Made by a program: the position numbers and the translations under genes
Source of the DNA: Flavobacteriales bacterium UBA7468
GTDB lineage: Bacteria > Bacteroidota > Bacteroidia > Flavobacteriales_D > Crocinitomicaceae
Length of the DNA: 64,000 nt
Reading direction: 5' to 3'
NCBI GenBank assembly: GCA_002478565.1
Contig: DLPC01000025.1
Location: 1 to 64,000, forward strand
The notes under the pieces: model-generated
Databases searched by the model: none
The model's input: the letters and a program-made list of their open reading frames with translations, nothing else
What the model was told of the DNA's origin: nothing
In this document: positions 1 through 9,179 of the stretch, piece by piece
How positions within the stretch are numbered: position 1 is the stretch's first letter
How the letters are laid out: every line of letters starts with the position of its first letter

Positions 1-2634
1 GGCCCGGCATCGATTACTTATACGGTTAATGACAACAGCGGTGCAACTTCTAACGTGGCAACTGTGAGCATTACCGTGACTCCAGTCAACGATGCGCCTA
101 TCGCTAACAACGACCTCGCTACAACCAACGAAGATAGCCCAGTGACCATCAACGTACTTGGTAACGATACTGACGTAGAAGGATTGAACAACAGTTCTGT
201 AACCATTACCGTTCAGCCAACCAACGGAACCGTGAGTGTGAACCCAACAACAGGTGCCATTACTTTTACCCCTGCCGCTAACTTCTTCGGTACAACAACC
301 TTTACTTACCAAGTTTGTGATAACGGATCACCAGTGCTTTGTGATGATGCAGTAGTAACCATTACTGTCAATGCAGTGAACGATGCTCCTGTCGCTAACA
401 ACGACAACGCAACCACAGCTGAAGACGCGCCTGTCAATATCAATGTCTTGCAAAATGATACTGATTTAGAAGGACTGAATCCAAGTTCAGTGACCATTAC
501 AGTACAACCAGCAAACGGAACTGTTACAGTGAATCCGATTACGGGTGTACTTACTTTCAACCCAGCTCCAAACTTCTTCGGTACGACGACATTCACTTAC
601 CAAGTTTGTGACTACGGCTTCCCTGTACTTTGTGATGATGCTACCGTAACAATTACCGTTACACCTGTCAATGATGCGCCTATTGCCAACAACGACATCG
701 CAACTACAAACGAAGATACTCCGGTCAATATTTCAGTTTTAACGAATGACACCGATATTGACGGAACACTTGTGAGCTCAACTATTGACTTAAATCCTAG
801 CTTACCTGGTATCCAAACAAGCATTACAAACGGAATGGGAACTTGGACCGTTGTTGGAGCTCAAGTACAATTTGTGCCTGCAGCTAACTTCAATGGCACT
901 GCCTTCCAAGCTTATGTGGTTAACGATAACGGAGGCCTGACTTCCAATATCGCTATGATTACCGTAACGGTTAACGCTGTCAATGACGCACCGGTTGTAG
1001 ACAATGATGTAGCCAACTGTGCTTACAATACCCCAGTGTCTGGCGACTTAATTGATGCTGGCGATTTTGACATCGATGGTACGATGCTGCAAGCGAATAC
1101 TAACCCAGTTTCTGGCCCTAGCCATGGAACAATCGTCATCAATCCTGATGGAACTTATACCTACATTCCAGATAACTTCTACGTTGGTACTGATGTAGTT
1201 GTGGTGGCAGTATGCGATCAAGGCTTGCCTTTACCTGGTATTTGTATCAACGATACCTTGGTAATTACAGTCAATCCTTGTACGGCAAATGACCCTGTTC
1301 AAGACTGTGATAACGATGGGCTTACAAACGCTGAAGAATTAGCTTTAGGTACGGATCCATTTAACCCTGACTCCGATGGCGATGGTGTACTCGATGGAAC
1401 TGAAGTTGCTGATGGCACAAACCCAAGTAACCCTTGTTCATTGGTATTAGCGAGCCAGACTTTGGCCCCTACCAATGCTTGGTTGAACTTAGATTGCGAT
1501 AACGATGGTTTAACTAACGGACAAGAATTAGCCCTTGGAACAGATCCATTCAACCCAGATTCTGACGGAGACGGCGTTACAGACGGTACAGAAGTTGCTG
1601 ACGGCACCAACCCTAACAACCCATGTTCACTTGTTTTTGCAAGTCAGACACTCACACCAAGTGCAACTTGGTCAGGATTAGATTGTGATAACGACGGACT
1701 GAGCAATGGAACAGAACAACAACTCGGAACTGATCCAGCAAATCCAGATACCGATGGTGATGGTGTACTTGATGGTACTGAAGTTGCCGATGGTACAAAT
1801 CCAACGGATCCTTGTTCACTTGTACTTGCAAGTCAAACAGTGGCAGTGAGTGCATCTTGGGGAACTTTGGACTGTGACAACGATGGTTTAACCAATGATC
1901 AAGAAATTGCAGTTGGTACAGATCCGTTCAATCCAGATTCTGATGGAGATGGTGTACTTGACGGCACTGAAGTTGCTGATGGAACCAACCCAACAGATCC
2001 TTGTTCATTGATTTTTGCAAACCAAAATACGACGCCTTCAACAGCATGGGAAAACCTTGACTGTGATAATGATGGCTTGACTAATGGTACTGAAGTCAAT
2101 TTAGGTTCAAACCCTAACAATCCTGATACAGACGGTGATGGTGTTCCAGATAATACAGAAGTACAAGAAGGCACCAACCCTGCTAACCCTTGTGACTACA
2201 ATATGGCAAGTCAGACCATGACGCCAAATGCTGCTTGGGCAAGTTTGGATTGTGACGGCGATGGTGTAGATAACGGAACCGAAACGACCAACGGCAACGA
2301 CCCAACCGATCCTTGTGATCCGTTTGTGGAAGGTGGTAACTGTGATCCAATCATAGAAGTTCCAGAAGCCTTCTCTCCTGACGGAGATGGCGTCAATGAA
2401 ACTTTTGTAATTGAAGGCATTGAAAATATCCCTGGTCAATCAATCATCATCTTTAACCGTTGGGGTAACCAAGTATTTAGTGCCAGCCCATACCAAAACG
2501 ATTGGAACGGAACTTCTCAAAACAGCATGAACGTTGGTGGTGACCAATTACCTACAGGTACATATTTCTATATCCTAGATACGCAAACTACCAAATATGG
2601 TGTACTCAAGGGTTATATCTACCTCAAACGATAA
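1..2634 (+). CDS. Giant cell-surface adhesin, Ig-like + TSP3 repeats, type B T9SS C-terminal domain (5' partial)
   Basis: The reading frame is open from base 1, so the true start lies upstream; 877 residues are visible. The N-terminal part has tandem Ig/cadherin-like units beginning VNDAP-(I/V)-ANND. The middle has six thrombospondin type 3-like units rich in DxDxDG calcium-binding motifs. The last 90 or so residues (PEAFSPDGDGVNETF to GYIYLKR) match the gliding-motility-associated C-terminal domain (CHU_C/TIGR04131), the type B signal for type IX secretion. The product should be exported through T9SS and displayed on the surface as a long, calcium-stiffened adhesin. The next gene encodes PorP/SprF, the usual partner of type B cargo (established for SprB/SprF). 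The ligand cannot be read from the sequence. Confidence 0.9.
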   Translation, partial: GPASITYTVNDNSGATSNVATVSITVTPVNDAPIANNDLATTNEDSPVTINVLGNDTDVEGLNNSSVTITVQPTNGTVSVNPTTGAITFTPAANFFGTTTFTYQVCDNGSPVLCDDAVVTITVNAVNDAPVANNDNATTAEDAPVNINVLQNDTDLEGLNPSSVTITVQPANGTVTVNPITGVLTFNPAPNFFGTTTFTYQVCDYGFPVLCDDATVTITVTPVNDAPIANNDIATTNEDTPVNISVLTNDTDIDGTLVSSTIDLNPSLPGIQTSITNGMGTWTVVGAQVQFVPAANFNGTAFQAYVVNDNGGLTSNIAMITVTVNAVNDAPVVDNDVANCAYNTPVSGDLIDAGDFDIDGTMLQANTNPVSGPSHGTIVINPDGTYTYIPDNFYVGTDVVVVAVCDQGLPLPGICINDTLVITVNPCTANDPVQDCDNDGLTNAEELALGTDPFNPDSDGDGVLDGTEVADGTNPSNPCSLVLASQTLAPTNAWLNLDCDNDGLTNGQELALGTDPFNPDSDGDGVTDGTEVADGTNPNNPCSLVFASQTLTPSATWSGLDCDNDGLSNGTEQQLGTDPANPDTDGDGVLDGTEVADGTNPTDPCSLVLASQTVAVSASWGTLDCDNDGLTNDQEIAVGTDPFNPDSDGDGVLDGTEVADGTNPTDPCSLIFANQNTTPSTAWENLDCDNDGLTNGTEVNLGSNPNNPDTDGDGVPDNTEVQEGTNPANPCDYNMASQTMTPNAAWASLDCDGDGVDNGTETTNGNDPTDPCDPFVEGGNCDPIIEVPEAFSPDGDGVNETFVIEGIENIPGQSIIIFNRWGNQVFSASPYQNDWNGTSQNSMNVGGDQLPTGTYFYILDTQTTKYGVLKGYIYLKR
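85..981 (+). repeat. Tandem Ig/cadherin-like coding repeats, 291-312 bp
   Basis: The VNDAP codons recur at 85, 376, 667 and 979, giving periods of 291, 291 and 312 bp. The first two full units are nearly identical in protein (NFFGTTTFTYQVCD is in both) but differ at many synonymous sites, so they are not very recent duplications. The array continues upstream of the window. Confidence 0.9.
1303..2322 (+). repeat. TSP3-like coding repeats, exact 189-bp period
   Basis: Units starting with Asp-Cys-Asp (DCDNDGL) begin at 1303, 1492, 1681, 1870 and 2059, and a shortened sixth at 2248, so the spacing is exactly 189 bp (63 residues) each time. Each full unit carries two DxDxDG-type loops, a TNP(x)NPC segment and a short Ser/Thr/Trp linker. 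Two cysteines per unit sit at fixed positions and may form disulfides. Confidence 0.92.
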
Positions 2635-2654
2635 GCAAATTAACAGACTTAGCT

Positions 2655-3563
2655 ATGAAAAATAAAATCATATATATCATCCTTGCAAGTGCTAGTATTT
2701 TTAGTGCAAAAGCACAGCAAGAGGCACACTTTACACAGTTTGCAGATAATCAGTTATTCGTGAATCCTGCTTATGCTGGAAGTAATGAGATACTCAATGC
2801 TACCGTTTTGCATCGTCAACAATGGGTGGGCTTTACTGGGGCGCCTCAGACCTCTACCTTCAGCATGCATTCTCCACTATCTTACGAAAGTGTAGGGCTT
2901 GGCATAACAATGGTCAGCGATCAAATAGGGCCTTTGAGCCAAAACATGATTTACGGTGATTTTTCCTATACCCTGAAATTCAATAACCAAAGTAAATTGG
3001 CTTTTGGATTGAAAGCGGGAATGAACGTCATCAACATCAATTCAAGTGAACTTTCTACCACTACAGAAAATGATCCAAACTTGATGAAAGATGTAAGAAA
3101 TCAAGTGAATCCAAATCTTGGTTTTGGAGTTTACTACCACACTAAAAATTGGTTTTTTGGTGCAAGTACACCTAAAATCTTTGAGAGTAGCTATGACCAA
3201 ACTTCCTTGAATATAGAACAACGTCACTTCTTTTTGAATGCGGGTACCGTATTAAAAGCAGGTTCAAACTTGAAATTACGCCCAATGGTCCAGGCTAAAT
3301 TTACAGAAGGTGCACCTTTGAGTTTAGATGCTGCTGTTACAGGAATCATCCAAGAAAAAATCTTCATTGGTGCCATGTATCGCTTAAATGCTGCAGGCGG
3401 AATTTTTGTACAATACCAAATGGCGCCAACATTTAGAATTGGGGTTGGTACTGAAATCGGACTAACAGATATCAGAAAATACAACGACGGTACATTTGAA
3501 TTGATGCTCAGCTACGATCTTGCTCACAGCAAAACAGGGATTAAATCACCAAGATACTTTTAA
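2655..3563 (+). CDS. PorP/SprF family type IX secretion outer-membrane protein
   Basis: 302 residues with a cleavable signal peptide (about 1-20, ending AKA-QQ). The start of the mature protein, with HFTQFADNQLFVNPAYAGS, is the hallmark of PorP/SprF proteins, which are outer-membrane beta-barrels that bind and hold type B T9SS cargo at the surface. Alternating beta-strand-like stretches run to the end, and the length is typical of the family (about 300-330). It starts 20 bases after the adhesin stop and ends 8 bases before the OmpA-like gene, so the three are surely one transcript. I infer it is the dedicated secretion and anchoring partner of the adhesin at 1-2634. Confidence 0.92.
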   Translation: MKNKIIYIILASASIFSAKAQQEAHFTQFADNQLFVNPAYAGSNEILNATVLHRQQWVGFTGAPQTSTFSMHSPLSYESVGLGITMVSDQIGPLSQNMIYGDFSYTLKFNNQSKLAFGLKAGMNVININSSELSTTTENDPNLMKDVRNQVNPNLGFGVYYHTKNWFFGASTPKIFESSYDQTSLNIEQRHFFLNAGTVLKAGSNLKLRPMVQAKFTEGAPLSLDAAVTGIIQEKIFIGAMYRLNAAGGIFVQYQMAPTFRIGVGTEIGLTDIRKYNDGTFELMLSYDLAHSKTGIKSPRYF

Positions 3564-3571
3564 GAAAAGCC

Positions 3572-5770
3572 ATGAAATACACATTTATATTATTGATTCT
3601 CTTCCAAACAAGTTTGGCTTTTTCACAGAGTGGTCAGCTTGCAAAAGGTAATTTTTTCTTTGAAAAACAAGGGTACTTCGAAGCTATTAGCTGTTTTGAA
3701 CGCGTTTTAGGATCTGAATTTGACAGTCCAGAAATGCAACAAAAGCTCGCTTACTGCTATAGTTTCTGTGGTGAATTCACCAAAGCGGAAACACTGTACA
3801 AAAAATTAATCTCTAAAAAGCCAGAACCGCAATTGGTTTATCAGCTTGCTTATTGTTTAGCACGCCAAAACAAAAACGATGAGGCCAATTCTTATTTCCA
3901 ACAATTTGCCAATGCAAATCCTACGGATCTAAGAGCCCAACTCTTTTTAAAAGATCCTGGCTATTTAGCAAAATTGATGGCTCAAGAACCACATTTTAAA
4001 ATTGCAACAACCAGCCTTAACACTGATCATGCTGATTTTGGGGTTTATCCTGTTCCGGGCAAAAACGAGGCAATGATTGTGAGTTCCAGACGTTTTTCAT
4101 ATTGGGGAAATCCAAAATGGGCCGGTGATAACGAGCAATTCTTAGATTTATTTACCATTGAATTGGTGAAAGATAAGACCGATAACGCTCCAAAATACCT
4201 ACAAAAACCTTTGAATTCTGGTATGCATGAAGGACCAGCTTGCTTTAGTGCAGATGGGCAAGTTTTATACTTTACTGCTGATGACAGAAAAGCCAATGCA
4301 AATGGAATGGTAAACTTGAAAATTTACCGTGCATTTTGGAAAAATGGTATTTGGGCAGATCAACAAGAATTGCCGATCAACAGCAACACATTTTCAACCG
4401 GACACCCTGTATTAAGCGCGGATGGCAAAACACTCTATTTTGTTTCTGACAGACCCGGTGGTTTTGGAGGATCCGATATCTACAGTGTAGCGATTGACGC
4501 CAACGGCAAATTTGGTGCGATTAAAAATCTTGGCGCCAACATCAATACGGAAGGAAACGAAATGTTTCCGTGGGTAAGCGGAGATTTATTTTTCTTTGCC
4601 AGCAATGGCCGACCAGGTTTTGGAGGACTAGATGTATTTGTTGCCCCACTTGGTTTTGAGGTGGCTGCAGTGAATGCCGGGACAGTAATTAATACACAAG
4701 CCGATGACTTCGCTGTAAGTTTCTTTGACAATTCTAACCTTGGTTTTGTTGCTTCTAACCGCAGCGGCGGAAAAGGTGGTGATGACATCTACGGGATTGA
4801 AATGATCAAAACCTTTGTTTTCCCGATTTCATTTAAAGGTACGGCGCTAGATGCACAAAGCGGTGCTATTATGGCGGGGGCTACTATCGTTATTAAAGAT
4901 GAAGCTGGGCAAATTATTGCTACGCTCACAGCAGACGATAAAGGGCAATTCAACACAACCCTTGACCCAGGGAAATCTTACACGATTGAAGTAAGCAAAG
5001 AAGGATTCAATGGAAGTAGCAAGAATATCGCAATCGCTGAAAAAGCGAAATCCTACCAAGAGGTATTCAAATTAGAGAAAAAACCTGCATTTATGCTTGA
5101 ACTTCTCTTGACAAATGCACAAACGAAAGGTGTCATTTCTGGTGCTCAAATTTTGATTAAAGATCTGAAAACAAAAGCTATTTTATTTTCAAATACGACA
5201 GACCAAGCCGGAATGTGGCAACAAGCCTTGGACAACATGAAACTAGGCAACCAATTGGCTTATGAAATCACGCTTACTTGCAACGGTTACCTTTCAAAAA
5301 CGCTTACTTATCAAGAAGTGATCAGCAAAGAAGGTATTATTGCGCTTCACGAAAAGTTAAATGTTGCCTTGACCCCAATCAATATCGGTGGTGACCTCGC
5401 AAAAACATTAGGTATCAAACCTATCTACTTTGACTTAGGGAAATACAACATCAGAAAAGATGCAGCCATTGAACTCGATAAAATCGTGAAGGTTATGAAC
5501 GAAAACCCCACAATGGTCATCGAATTGGGTTCACACACCGATTGCCGCAGTAGTATGAAGTTCAATGAAACACTTTCTGCCAATCGCGCGAAAGCTTCTG
5601 CTGCTTATATCAAACAGCGCATTAGTAATCCAGAACGCATTTATGGCAAAGGTTACGGCGAATCTCGCTTACTCAATGATTGTGGTTGTGAAGGAACCGT
5701 TAAATCAACTTGTACGGAAGCAGAGCACCAATTGAACCGACGAACAGAGTTTATCATCATTAAGATGTAA
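3572..5770 (+). CDS. OmpA-family protein with TPR, WD40-like propeller and carboxypeptidase-like domains (PorE-like)
   Basis: 732 residues. A signal peptide (1-18) is followed by TPR-like helices (about 20-130), a PD40/WD40-like propeller (about 145-420; repeated GFGG(L/S)D and FAS/FVSDRPG motifs), carboxypeptidase-regulatory-like beta domains (about 425-600) and a C-terminal OmpA peptidoglycan-binding domain (about 620-732, with HTDCRSS at 655 and NRRTEF near the end). This architecture is that of PorE and related T9SS accessory proteins, which attach surface machinery to peptidoglycan. It is the last gene of the adhesin-PorP/SprF-OmpA operon, just before a strong terminator. Whether it serves the core T9SS or only this adhesin cannot be decided here. 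Confidence 0.88.
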   Translation: MKYTFILLILFQTSLAFSQSGQLAKGNFFFEKQGYFEAISCFERVLGSEFDSPEMQQKLAYCYSFCGEFTKAETLYKKLISKKPEPQLVYQLAYCLARQNKNDEANSYFQQFANANPTDLRAQLFLKDPGYLAKLMAQEPHFKIATTSLNTDHADFGVYPVPGKNEAMIVSSRRFSYWGNPKWAGDNEQFLDLFTIELVKDKTDNAPKYLQKPLNSGMHEGPACFSADGQVLYFTADDRKANANGMVNLKIYRAFWKNGIWADQQELPINSNTFSTGHPVLSADGKTLYFVSDRPGGFGGSDIYSVAIDANGKFGAIKNLGANINTEGNEMFPWVSGDLFFFASNGRPGFGGLDVFVAPLGFEVAAVNAGTVINTQADDFAVSFFDNSNLGFVASNRSGGKGGDDIYGIEMIKTFVFPISFKGTALDAQSGAIMAGATIVIKDEAGQIIATLTADDKGQFNTTLDPGKSYTIEVSKEGFNGSSKNIAIAEKAKSYQEVFKLEKKPAFMLELLLTNAQTKGVISGAQILIKDLKTKAILFSNTTDQAGMWQQALDNMKLGNQLAYEITLTCNGYLSKTLTYQEVISKEGIIALHEKLNVALTPINIGGDLAKTLGIKPIYFDLGKYNIRKDAAIELDKIVKVMNENPTMVIELGSHTDCRSSMKFNETLSANRAKASAAYIKQRISNPERIYGKGYGESRLLNDCGCEGTVKSTCTEAEHQLNRRTEFIIIKM

Positions 5771-5790
5771 AACACTTCATGCTTATTTAA

Positions 5791-5820
5791 AAAGCCCTCT
5801 AAGAGATAGAGGGCTTTTTT
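5791..5820. terminator. Bidirectional intrinsic terminator
   Basis: Perfect 10-bp stem (5791-5800 with 5808-5817; AAAGCCCTCT paired to AGAGGGCTTT) with a 7-base loop. A-rich bases precede it and T-rich bases follow. It ends the OmpA transcript on the plus strand and the convergent YigZ transcript on the minus strand, whose stop codon (5819-5821) overlaps its edge. Confidence 0.92.
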
Positions 5821-6397
5821 ATTTGAGTAAGTTGTCTAGTTTTGACTGAATAATTTTCGAGCTACTTAATTCAATGCGCAAGATTAAAGAGCATACGGTA
5901 TCTAGATTTTGTTCTAAAATTTCGACGTTTGCCTTTTTAAGTAGATCCATCACCAAATACAATTTTTCGTACGGAAATTGAATGGTAATTTGAATTTGCT
6001 CTTCTTTTACGACAATCTGAGCTGCCTCTAAAGCGGCTTTGGCTGCTGTTCGATAAGCTGTAATAAGCCCTCCTACCCCTAGGTTTGTCCCACCATAATA
6101 CCGAACCACGGCTATCAATATATTCGTGAGATCGTAAGCTTGAATTTGTCCTAAGATGGGTGGGCCTGCGGAGTTGGATGGTTCGCCGTCATCGGAAGCG
6201 CGGTATAACTTTTTATCAGCACCAAGACGAAAGGCCGAACAAACATGAACCGCCAAGTGATGTTCTTTTCTTTTCTGTGCAATAAAAGCCTTGACCTCCT
6301 CCTCACTATGGACAGGAACGGCAAAGGCCAAAAATTTCGATCCTTTTTCCTTGTAGAATCCCTCAGCGAGTGCTTTTATTGTCTGATAGCTAGCCAC
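5819..6397 (-). CDS. YigZ/IMPACT family protein
   Basis: 192 residues, the usual length for bacterial YigZ (UPF0029). The conserved core is visible: HHLAVHVCSAFRLG, SDDGEPSNSAGPPILGQI, VVRYYGGTNLGVGGLITAYR. These proteins have an IMPACT fold plus a C-terminal ferredoxin-like domain; the eukaryotic IMPACT homologue regulates Gcn2, while the bacterial role is unclear. The start is GTG, and a TAnnTTTG promoter box lies only 4 bases upstream, so the mRNA is probably leaderless. Divergent from the GH13 gene. Confidence 0.93.
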   Translation of the reverse strand: MASYQTIKALAEGFYKEKGSKFLAFAVPVHSEEEVKAFIAQKRKEHHLAVHVCSAFRLGADKKLYRASDDGEPSNSAGPPILGQIQAYDLTNILIAVVRYYGGTNLGVGGLITAYRTAAKAALEAAQIVVKEEQIQITIQFPYEKLYLVMDLLKKANVEILEQNLDTVCSLILRIELSSSKIIQSKLDNLLK

Positions 6398-6435
6398 TAG
6401 ACAAAATTAAACGCATTATTCCTTAATTTAGTCTT
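6398..6435. promoter_or_regulatory. Divergent promoter pair arranged as an inverted repeat
   Basis: On the minus strand TAATTTTG (6409-6402) stands 4 bases before the GTG at 6397. On the plus strand TAATTTAG (6424-6431, one mismatch to TAnnTTTG) stands 4 bases before the ATG at 6436. The two boxes and flanks form an 11-of-12 inverted repeat (AGACAAAATTAA / TTAATTTAGTCT). Both transcripts would start at or next to the start codon. Confidence 0.6.
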
Positions 6436-7797
6436 ATGATAAAGAAAATGCTCTGTTTTGCAATTACTATTATTGGGTTGCTTAGCTCGTGTGGAGACGA
6501 TCCAATTACGCCGCCTGCACCAACAGGTCCACAGCAATATGGCGTTCCTTTTGCCGAGGTGCCTACTACAAACCAAGCAACTATTTACGAGGTCAATTTA
6601 AGAGCCCAGTCTAGCGAAGGGAATTTGCAGGGAGTTATTGCTAAATTACAGCATATCAAAGATCTTGGCACAAATGTAATTTGGCTCATGCCTATATATG
6701 AACAAGGAGTCACTAATAGTGTCAATTCTCCATATTGTATCAAAGATTATACAAAAGTTAGCCCCGAATATGGGACACTTTCAGATCTGCGCGCACTCAC
6801 AGATCAGGCACATGCACTCGGCATGGCGGTTATTTTAGATTGGGTTGCAAACCACACTTCTTGGGATCATCCGTGGATTAACCAACACCCCGAATGGTAC
6901 AGTAAAAATAGTGCGGGTCAAATTATTATACCGCCTGGTACCAACTGGAACGACGTTGCTGACCTCAATTTTGACCAAGCTGCTATGCGCAAAGCACAAA
7001 TAGATGCGATGAAATACTGGGTACTTGAGGCTAACGTAGATGGCTTTCGTTGTGATTATGCCGATGGCGTTCCGTTTGATTTTTGGCAGGATGCCATTTC
7101 AGACCTAAGGGCGCTTCCAAACCGCGATTTACTCATGCTTGCTGAAGGTACGCGCAACGACCATTATCAAGCAGGGTTTGACCTCACTTATGGCTGGAAC
7201 TACTACGGGGCATTAAAAAATGTTTGGACAGGAAGTTCAACAAGCACACTCACCACAAGCCATCAGACCGAATTCAGTAATATTACTTCCGGAAAAAGTA
7301 AAATTAGGTTCACGACCAATCACGACGAATCTGCCTGGGATGCCTCTCCTATGACTTTATTCAACGGAAAAAATGGCGCCATTGCCGCCAGTGTTGTCAA
7401 TATTTTTTCTGGTGGTGTTCCGCTACTTTATACAGGTCAAGAAGTTGGGAAAACGGGGACAACGCCTTTTTTCTCTAATTCAACCATTAATTGGACGGCC
7501 AACCAAGACATGCTCGCTGCCTATCAGAAAATTTACAGTATTTATCAGACGAATGCTGCTGCTCGTAGTCAAACTGTTTCTGCATATCAGCTCTCCAATG
7601 ACCTCATCTGTTGGAAAAAAACAAATGGCTCTTCCTCCGTTTTGATACTCGTAAATGTCAGAAATACCAACATCAGTGTCAATTTACCTCCAATTCTTGC
7701 GGGAAATTTTATCAATTTAATGACCAATCAAGCTGAAACCGTTGGCACAAGCCTTTCATTAACACCCTACGCTTACAGAATTTATTCAATGAATTAA
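6436..7797 (+). CDS. GH13 alpha-amylase-family lipoprotein
   Basis: 453 residues. The signal peptide ends in a lipobox (LLSSC, Cys19), followed by Gly-Asp-Asp, which resembles the acidic surface-export signal of Bacteroidota lipoproteins. The GH13 catalytic barrel has all key residues: region I DWVANHT (about 135-141), nucleophile Asp207 in GFRCDYAD, acid/base Glu237 in LLMLAEGTR, and the NHDE region (295-298) with Asp297. A C-terminal beta-sandwich follows. It should cleave alpha-glucans such as starch or maltodextrins at the cell surface. No SusC/SusD pair is adjacent, so this is not a classic polysaccharide-utilisation locus. It starts a plus-strand run to 11403. Confidence 0.92.
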   Translation: MIKKMLCFAITIIGLLSSCGDDPITPPAPTGPQQYGVPFAEVPTTNQATIYEVNLRAQSSEGNLQGVIAKLQHIKDLGTNVIWLMPIYEQGVTNSVNSPYCIKDYTKVSPEYGTLSDLRALTDQAHALGMAVILDWVANHTSWDHPWINQHPEWYSKNSAGQIIIPPGTNWNDVADLNFDQAAMRKAQIDAMKYWVLEANVDGFRCDYADGVPFDFWQDAISDLRALPNRDLLMLAEGTRNDHYQAGFDLTYGWNYYGALKNVWTGSSTSTLTTSHQTEFSNITSGKSKIRFTTNHDESAWDASPMTLFNGKNGAIAASVVNIFSGGVPLLYTGQEVGKTGTTPFFSNSTINWTANQDMLAAYQKIYSIYQTNAAARSQTVSAYQLSNDLICWKKTNGSSSVLILVNVRNTNISVNLPPILAGNFINLMTNQAETVGTSLSLTPYAYRIYSMN

Positions 7798-7808
7798 TTT
7801 CAAAACAA

Positions 7809-8672
7809 ATGAGAAACTCAATTTTCCTATTTCTTCTTTTGTTGGCCCCTTGTTTTTCCTTGGCTCAAAAATCAAAGAAACAAGCCGTTGTATATGATGT
7901 TGTTGAGCTGAAAAATGGAAAAATTCTTTACGGTAAAATGATTGCATTGGACAATAATTATGTCTTGACATTTAAAGACGAATACAATCGGATGTATTAT
8001 TTGTCCAAAGAAATGTACAATTATATTGAGCAAGACCGAACTTTTCAGAAAAGAGTACGATACTACGACAGTATTGTTAAACCTAGAAAAGTTGACGAAT
8101 TTGACTTTCACGTTGGTCTCAATCCAATGTTTGCAGGCATCAATAATGGTTTTGTTGCCGATGACTACTATGTCTCGAGTAATAGCAATGGTATGTACTT
8201 TGAAACGCCTATTTGCCTGAATTTAGGTGTTGGGAAGTACTTCAAGCAACAACATTTTGTAGGTCTTGAATTGGATTTAAAAGCTATTGGTGGGCCGCAA
8301 AAGTTTGTTCAAACCGCCTTGCAATATCAATTTTTCTATGACGCAATGAAATCTGATGTCGGACGTTACATCCCTATCAATATCGGCTTACAGAATCTGA
8401 CTACAATTGAGACATTCCAAGTACCAGATATGACAATGCCACCGTTACCCAATTACCTTGACAAGGACATTGCTGTGAATATACAGAGTTTAAACCTTGG
8501 GGTTGGCCATGGATGGTCATTTATTGGCAAAGACAAACACTATTGGAACCTTGAATTGCTTTTATACAAGGGGCTTTGGTCAACATATTCATTCATTACA
8601 AACGAATTAACTAATCCCAAGCTCAATTACCAAACTTCAGGGGCTCAATTCAAATTGGGTTATCATTTTTAA
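7809..8672 (+). CDS. Unknown secreted protein
   Basis: 287 residues, not recognised. A clear signal peptide (1-19, ending SLA-QK) points to export. Residues about 25-75 (VYDVVELKNGKILYGKMI and following) resemble the small beta-rich 'needs a reply to X' segment seen at the start of many Bacteroidota envelope proteins. The remainder alternates aromatic and polar residues, with Gly-rich turns and a final LGYHF, consistent with an outer-membrane beta-barrel. It begins 11 bases after the GH13 stop, so it is co-transcribed with it. Confidence 0.75.
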   Translation: MRNSIFLFLLLLAPCFSLAQKSKKQAVVYDVVELKNGKILYGKMIALDNNYVLTFKDEYNRMYYLSKEMYNYIEQDRTFQKRVRYYDSIVKPRKVDEFDFHVGLNPMFAGINNGFVADDYYVSSNSNGMYFETPICLNLGVGKYFKQQHFVGLELDLKAIGGPQKFVQTALQYQFFYDAMKSDVGRYIPINIGLQNLTTIETFQVPDMTMPPLPNYLDKDIAVNIQSLNLGVGHGWSFIGKDKHYWNLELLLYKGLWSTYSFITNELTNPKLNYQTSGAQFKLGYHF

Positions 8673-8691
8673 AAGAAAAAATCCAAATGAC

Positions 8692-9162
8692 ATGGAAGAA
8701 CTCTGGACGTTTTTTGGTTTTATTTTGATTTTAACCGGGCTCATTGGCAGCTTTTTACCCGTGCTGCCCGGCCCTCCAATTTCATTTGTTGGTCTCATCG
8801 TTATTCATTTCTTTGGTGGCCATAGTTTTCCAAATACTTTGCTGATTTTATATGCAGGGCTCTCAGTCCTGTTACTCATTCTAGATTATTATTTACCTGT
8901 TTGGACAACTAAAAAATTCGGCGGGAGTAAAGCTGGTCAATGGGGAGCAACTGTTGGTGTACTAATAGGTTTGATTTTAGGTATCTGGGGAATCATATTA
9001 GGGCCACTTATCGGGGCTTACATTGGTGAATTATTGATCGGCCGTAAAAACCAAGATGCTTGGCAGTCTGCAAAAGGAGCTTTCTTAGGATTTTTACTTG
9101 GCACCGGGCTCAAACTTATGCTGGTAGGTGCCATGCTATTTTCAGCAATCAATTACTTATAA
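8692..9162 (+). CDS. DUF456 family membrane protein
   Basis: 156 residues, almost entirely hydrophobic, with four or five membrane segments and glycine-rich repeats (GLIGSFLPVLPGPPISFVGL near the start; GIWGIILGPLIGAYIGELL in the middle). These are the signatures of DUF456. No biochemical function is established for the family; glycine-zipper-like helices suggest close packing in the inner membrane. It lies 19 bases after the preceding gene. Confidence 0.88.
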   Translation: MEELWTFFGFILILTGLIGSFLPVLPGPPISFVGLIVIHFFGGHSFPNTLLILYAGLSVLLLILDYYLPVWTTKKFGGSKAGQWGATVGVLIGLILGIWGIILGPLIGAYIGELLIGRKNQDAWQSAKGAFLGFLLGTGLKLMLVGAMLFSAINYL

Positions 9163-9179
9163 ACCAGTTTATTTCAGTG

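Noticed and set aside
1303..2322. Possible CRISPR-like array
   Set aside because: The 189-bp units are coding throughout, in frame and without spacers.
1299..2439. Several minus-strand frames over the adhesin repeats
   Set aside because: Repeat-driven antisense shadows of a well-supported coding frame.
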